A DNA stretch of 64,000 nt. Source: Yersinia thracica (GTDB lineage Bacteria > Pseudomonadota > Gammaproteobacteria > Enterobacterales > Enterobacteriaceae). Of the stretch, positions 60,978 through 64,000 are shown one piece after another; position 1 is the first letter of the stretch, and each line of letters begins with the position of its first letter. The stretch covers positions 124,001 through 188,000 of the forward strand of contig NZ_CABHXX010000095.1 in NCBI RefSeq assembly GCF_902170565.1, written 5' to 3'. Both the position numbers and the translations under genes were made by a program. The notes beneath the pieces were generated by a model. The model was not told the origin of the DNA and did no database searches. It was given only the letters and a program-made list of their open reading frames with translations.

Positions 60978-61145
60978 ATGAAGAGACAGAAAAGAGATCG
61001 CTTGGAAAGGGCATTGTCACGAGGCTATCAAGCAGGTATTTCAGGGCGTTCAAGGGAAATTTGCCCCTATCAAGCTTTGGACGCCAGATCGCATTGGTTA
61101 GGAGGTTGGCGACAAGCCATGGAGGACAGGGCTGTGACCGCTTAA
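60978..61145 (+). CDS. rmf: Ribosome modulation factor
   Basis: A 55-residue basic protein (E. coli Rmf 55) that dimerises 70S ribosomes into inactive 100S particles in stationary phase. The translation starts MKRQKRDRLERALSRGYQAG, continues ISGRSREICPYQALDARS and ends HWLGGWRQAMEDRAVTA, nearly identical to E. coli. GAGG lies two bases before the ATG (CGAGGCATG). Expected to be induced by ppGpp in slow growth. The gene lies between pqiC and the accessory fabF2; in E. coli fabA is the direct neighbour. Confidence 0.97.
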   Translation: MKRQKRDRLERALSRGYQAGISGRSREICPYQALDARSHWLGGWRQAMEDRAVTA

Positions 61146-61170
61146 GCGGCTCTCTGTCAGATGAAAGGAT

Positions 61171-61193
61171 AACCCCCGCAATGCGGGGGTTTT
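61171..61193 (+). terminator. rmf terminator
   Basis: AACCCCCGC (61171-61179) and GCGGGGGTT (61183-61191) form a perfect stem with an AAT loop, then TT. Confidence 0.85.
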
Positions 61194-61259
61194 CAATGAC
61201 GTTGAGTAATACTCTTTGTTTTGGCACCGCAGCTTTGTTGGCTGCTCTCGCGCACTCGG

Positions 61260-62534
61260 CTATTCAGCCCAGCGCTTGAGCAAGATACTGGCATTCACGC
61301 CACCAAAACCAAAACCATTTGACAGTGCATAGGTGATTTTATGGGATTGTGCTTTACCTGCAATTACATTCAACCCTTTGGCGGCTGGATCCAGATTTTC
61401 GAGGTTCAACGTCGCTGGCACGATTTGATCACGTAATGCCAGCACGGTGAAGATAGTTTCCAACCCGCCAGCAGCACCCAGTAAGTGGCCAGTGGCCGAT
61501 TTTGTTGAGGTTACCGCTAGCGTATTACCCTCGCCAAACAAGTGCTTAATGGCATTAATTTCACCCAAATCACCCACTGGCGTTGAGGTTGCATGAGCAT
61601 TGAGATGCTGAACCTGCGCAGGAGTTATTCCCGCCTGACGTAATGCAATTTTCATTGCACGATATGCCCCGTCACCGTCTTCCGCGCCCGAGGTCATATG
61701 GTAGGCATCGGCACTGGTGCCGTAGCCGACAATCTCTGCTAATGGTTTTGCGCCCCGCGCCAGAGCATGTTCCAGCTCTTCAATAACCAGCAAACCGGAA
61801 CCTTCACCCATCACAAAACCATCCCGGGCACTGTCGAATGGCCGAGAGGCTTTTTCGGGCGCATCATTAGAGCCGGTTGATAATGCGCGTGCGGCCGCAA
61901 AGCCCGCCAGGCTGACTTTATCAATCGCGGCTTCAGCGCCACCACACAAAGCAATATCAGCTTCATCATTGCGGATCAAACGCACCGCATCGCCGATCGC
62001 CTGAACGCCAGCGGCACAAGCCGTGACTGGCGCACCAATCGGCCCTTTGAAATGATGTTTGATGGAGACATGACCGGCGGCCAGATTCACCAGGAATGAG
62101 GGCACGGTGAAAGGGGATAGGCGCTTTGGCCCACGGCTATCCGTGGTGCGCACCGCATTGGCGATGGAGGGAAAACCACCAATACCCGAACCAATGATGG
62201 TCGCGGTGCGTTCTTGTTTTTCTTCATTATCGGCTTGCCAGCCAGCGTGGGCAATAGCTTCATCTGCCGCGGCCATAGCAAATTCAATAAAGCGATCCAT
62301 TTTCTTTTGATCTTTCGGCGCAACAGCTTTGTCAGGATCAAAGCCAGCTTCAGGATCGTCTGCAATTGTGGGGACTTGCCCACCAATTTTTGCCGGTAAA
62401 TCATCTACAATTTCGTCTGGTAGAACACGGATACCCGATTGCCCTGCCAACAAACGCTGCCACACAGCATCGATACCGCAGCCTAATGGGGAAACCACAC
62501 CCATTCCTGTAATTACTACACGGCGCATATTCAT
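61260..62534 (-). CDS. Second FabF-type beta-ketoacyl-ACP synthase
   Basis: A 424-residue condensing enzyme of the KAS II (FabF) family. The catalytic triad is intact: Cys173 in VTACAAGVQAIGD, His314 in NAHATSTPVGD and His350 in KSATGHLLGAAGG with Lys345; the C-terminal NGFGFGGVNASILL gate is present. It carries an insert at about residues 55-78 (TIADDPEAGFDPDKAVAPKD) typical of a subgroup different from the housekeeping FabF of the fabHDG-acpP-fabF cluster. Its start overlaps the stop of the HxlR regulator gene by one base (TAATG) after AAAGGA, so the two are translationally coupled. It is absent here in E. coli. Role in fatty acid or secondary acyl synthesis is inference. Confidence 0.88.
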   Translation of the reverse strand: MNMRRVVITGMGVVSPLGCGIDAVWQRLLAGQSGIRVLPDEIVDDLPAKIGGQVPTIADDPEAGFDPDKAVAPKDQKKMDRFIEFAMAAADEAIAHAGWQADNEEKQERTATIIGSGIGGFPSIANAVRTTDSRGPKRLSPFTVPSFLVNLAAGHVSIKHHFKGPIGAPVTACAAGVQAIGDAVRLIRNDEADIALCGGAEAAIDKVSLAGFAAARALSTGSNDAPEKASRPFDSARDGFVMGEGSGLLVIEELEHALARGAKPLAEIVGYGTSADAYHMTSGAEDGDGAYRAMKIALRQAGITPAQVQHLNAHATSTPVGDLGEINAIKHLFGEGNTLAVTSTKSATGHLLGAAGGLETIFTVLALRDQIVPATLNLENLDPAAKGLNVIAGKAQSHKITYALSNGFGFGGVNASILLKRWAE

Positions 62535-63076
62535 TATTTTTCCTTTGGAGACTCAATTGAATGGGGGGAATGCCTGGCACTGGCTAAGTTTTTCTCACGC
62601 ATCAATGCCAACCGTTTATTAATTATATCGCTCCTGACCGAACCTGCCGCGAGGGTGACGTCCTCTGCACGGATAGGTCGTTGGGTAGCATTGTCCAGTA
62701 ATATGGGTTCGACAGGGGCACCGCTACGGCGATCTGTGAGTATGGCTGCGGGGCCATTCGGCGCAAAATGTTGATTACCCCAATGAAACAAAGCAGCTAT
62801 CACCGGGAAGAAATCATTACCACGTTCAGTCAATAAGTATTCATAGCGGGCGGGGCGAGAATGATAAAGCCGTTTCTGCAAGATGCCACTTTCCACCAAA
62901 TACTTTAGACGGCGGGTGAGAATAGTGGGTGAAAGCTGCAAACTTTGCTGAAATTCATCAAACCGTGTTAATCCCTGAAAAGCATCACGGATGATCAGTA
63001 TGCTCCACCATTCGCCTACCCGTTCGAGAGAACGCGCCACCGGGCAGGGCATATCTTGAAAGTGAGTTCTTTGCAT
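62534..63076 (-). CDS. HxlR-family transcriptional regulator
   Basis: A 180-residue DNA-binding protein. The N-terminal HxlR/MarR-like winged helix is clear: MPCPVARSLERVGEWWSILI, RFDEFQQSLQLSPTILTRRL (recognition helix), KYLVESGILQKRLY and RYEYLLTERG. The conserved Cys at residue 11, which senses electrophiles or disulfide stress in some relatives (YodB, HypR), is present. About 70 extra residues at the C terminus are not part of the usual domain. Start at ATG 63076 follows GAGGAG; the TTG at 63121 is less likely. A perfect inverted repeat lies 59 bases upstream and is the probable operator. Upstream of and coupled to the FabF-type gene. Confidence 0.9.
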   Translation of the reverse strand: MQRTHFQDMPCPVARSLERVGEWWSILIIRDAFQGLTRFDEFQQSLQLSPTILTRRLKYLVESGILQKRLYHSRPARYEYLLTERGNDFFPVIAALFHWGNQHFAPNGPAAILTDRRSGAPVEPILLDNATQRPIRAEDVTLAAGSVRSDIINKRLALMREKNLASARHSPHSIESPKEK

Positions 63077-63134
63077 ATCACTCCTCGGATGATTTTTGTG
63101 GGCAGAGAGAACGGTTGCCAAAGCTAAATATTTT

Positions 63135-63161
63135 CAGTAACTACATTTATTGTAGTTACTG
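63135..63161 (-). promoter_or_regulatory. Perfect inverted repeat, probable HxlR operator
   Basis: CAGTAACTACA (63135-63145) and TGTAGTTACTG (63151-63161) are perfect 11-base inverted repeats separated by TTTAT. The GTAACTAC/GTAGTTAC arms resemble operators of HxlR-family regulators such as YodB. It sits between the divergent-looking space of fabA 3' end and the hxlR start, and probably overlaps the hxlR promoter. Confidence 0.75.
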
Positions 63162-63245
63162 GTGTTTAAAAAAATGCCATTGGCATCATAACCATTGGCA
63201 TCATAAGAAGTGTGCAGGGGATTAACAGCCCCTGCACCAGAAATA

Positions 63246-63764
63246 TTAGAAAGCAGCAGTGTCTTTAAACAGGCCAACTTTCAGGTCGGTGGCGGTATAA
63301 ATGACTTTGCCATCAACTAATACTTCACCATCAGCCACACCCATAATCAGTTTACGCATAATAATGCGTTTAAAATTAATACGATATGTCACTTTCTTAG
63401 CATCTGGCAGAACTTGCCCGGTAAATTTCACTTCACCGACACCGAGTGCGCGGCCTTTGCCTTCGCCACCCAACCAGCCAAGATAGAAACCAACCAATTG
63501 CCACATCGCATCAAGGCCCAGGCAACCAGGCATTACCGGGTCACCAATAAAGTGGCAACCGAAGAACCATAGGTCCGGATTAATATCCAGTTCCGCTTCC
63601 ACATAACCTTTGCCATAGGTGCCGCCGTCTTCTGTCATTTTGACGACACGGTCCATCATTAACATATTGCCTGCTGGCAATGGTGGACCGCCAGCGCCAA
63701 ACAGCTCGCCACGGCCTGATGCTTCAAGGTCTTCTTTTGTATAGGATTCGCGTTTATCTACCAT
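63246..63764 (-). CDS. fabA: 3-hydroxydecanoyl-ACP dehydratase/isomerase FabA
   Basis: A 172-residue enzyme (E. coli 172) that dehydrates 3-hydroxydecanoyl-ACP and isomerises the trans-2 to the cis-3 product, starting unsaturated fatty acid synthesis. The active-site His is in [20 protein letters not shown], as is the Asp; [12 protein letters not shown] and the C terminus [10 protein letters not shown] are conserved. FabR and FadR sites lie just upstream. The same-strand hxlR-fabF2 pair follows it, but with an own operator. Confidence 0.98.
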   Translation of the reverse strand: MVDKRESYTKEDLEASGRGELFGAGGPPLPAGNMLMMDRVVKMTEDGGTYGKGYVEAELDINPDLWFFGCHFIGDPVMPGCLGLDAMWQLVGFYLGWLGGEGKGRALGVGEVKFTGQVLPDAKKVTYRINFKRIIMRKLIMGVADGEVLVDGKVIYTATDLKVGLFKDTAAF

Positions 63765-63802
63765 GTTCTCAGTAAGCCTTATTTTAATGAAGTGCGTACA
63801 AT

Positions 63803-63820
63803 AGCGTACACCTGTACGCT
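63803..63820 (-). promoter_or_regulatory. FabR operator upstream of fabA
   Basis: AGCGTACACCTGTACGCT is a perfect 8-2-8 palindrome matching the FabR box known before fabA and fabB in enterics, 39 bases from the fabA start. Confidence 0.85.
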
Positions 63821-63821
63821 G

Positions 63822-63838
63822 AACAAGTCCGATCAGCC
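63822..63838 (-). promoter_or_regulatory. FadR site upstream of fabA
   Basis: On the minus strand GGCTGATCGGACTTGTT follows the FadR consensus ANCTGGTCNGACNTGTT closely and lies next to the FabR box, as in E. coli fabA, where FadR activates. It overlaps the last codons of ycbZ. Confidence 0.75.
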
Positions 63839-64000
63839 CTGGTTAAACCAGTTCAGCCAGCGTAATGGCCATGGCCAACGGTGTCTGTCTTGCGGATTGA
63901 CTTGTGAGATTCGCTCTTGAATTATACCCAATAAGCTAGGTTGTTGCTCATCGGCATAAACCACACCGGTTAACAACGGTAATGCCTCTGCGGCGGTATC
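63833..64000 (-). CDS. ycbZ: 3' end of ycbZ (Lon-like protease LonH), partial
   Basis: The minus strand from the window edge reads 55 codons without a stop ([38 protein letters not shown], then [17 protein letters not shown]) and ends in TGA at 63835-63833. The sequence and position upstream of fabA fit the C terminus of the ATP-dependent Lon-related protease YcbZ. Only the tail is visible, so catalytic residues cannot be checked. Assignment rests on order and on the C-terminal [10 protein letters not shown](P)LRW pattern. Confidence 0.7.
   Translation of the reverse strand, partial: DTAAEALPLLTGVVYADEQQPSLLGIIQERISQVNPQDRHRWPWPLRWLNWFNQG

Noticed and set aside
1-64000. CRISPR array, tRNA or rRNA genes, prophage or attachment site
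   Set aside because: No regularly spaced repeats other than ERIC, no cloverleaf or CCA-ended tRNA sequence, and no integrase or phage genes were recognised.

Overview
The window is chromosomal DNA from an enterobacterium, most probably a non-pestis Yersinia. This is an inference from protein similarity, gene order and ERIC repeats, not from a database search. The backbone follows the order known from the 20-22 minute region of E. coli (ycaO-focA-pflB, ycaP, serC-aroA-cmk-rpsA-ihfB-comEC-msbA-lpxK, ycaR-kdsB-ycbJ-elyC, cmoM-mukFEB, ldtD-mepK-ycbL, aspC-ompF-asnS-pncB, pepN, pyrD-zapC-ycbX-rlmKL-uup-pqiABC-rmf, fabA-ycbZ). Lineage-specific insertions punctuate it.

Layout. 1-2.1 kb: an AT-rich accessory patch with an HBL/Mak-like alpha-helical pore-forming toxin gene and a second small helical protein gene, placed downstream of pflB. 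2.1-9.8 kb: fermentative and anaerobic genes (pflB, focA, ycaO, periplasmic asparaginase ansB) and membrane protein ycaP. 10-21 kb: a long housekeeping run for serine/aromatic/nucleotide metabolism, ribosomal protein S1, IHF-beta, ComEC and lipid A export and synthesis (msbA-lpxK). 21-23.4 kb: replacement of the expected ycaQ by a ydcJ/hglS-type oxygenase gene and an unusual cold-shock protein gene with a structured leader. 23.7-34 kb: kdsB, tRNA modification (ycaR, cmoM), the ElyC envelope factor and the overlapping mukF-mukE-mukB condensin operon. 34-40 kb: peptidoglycan enzymes ldtD and mepK, ycbL, and a CSS-EAL c-di-GMP phosphodiesterase, with several ERIC elements between them. 40-49 kb: aspC, ompF, asnS, pncB and pepN. 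49-50 kb: an internally deleted IS4-type element with target duplication. 50-61 kb: pyrD, zapC, ycbX, rlmKL, uup, the pqiABC lipid-transport operon and rmf. 61-64 kb: a two-gene operon (HxlR regulator plus a second FabF-type ketoacyl synthase) with a perfect inverted-repeat operator, inserted between rmf and fabA. fabA is followed upstream by FabR and FadR sites and the 3' end of ycbZ.

Many genes are translationally coupled by ATGA or longer overlaps (msbA/lpxK, ycaR/kdsB, cmoM/mukF/mukE/mukB, pqiA/B/C, hxlR/fabF2). Recognisable regulatory sites include FNR (focA), OmpR boxes (ompF), PurR (pyrD), FabR and FadR (fabA), a consensus CRP site in the cspE-ycaR gap, and many intrinsic terminators. 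No rRNA, tRNA or CRISPR array was seen.

The best candidates for under-described biology are the toxin-like pair with an intergenic hairpin and apparent non-AUG start, the HxlR-FabF2 operon with its operator next to fabA, the cold-shock protein with a degenerate RNP2 motif and switch-like leader, and the isolated CRP site in a gene-free stretch.
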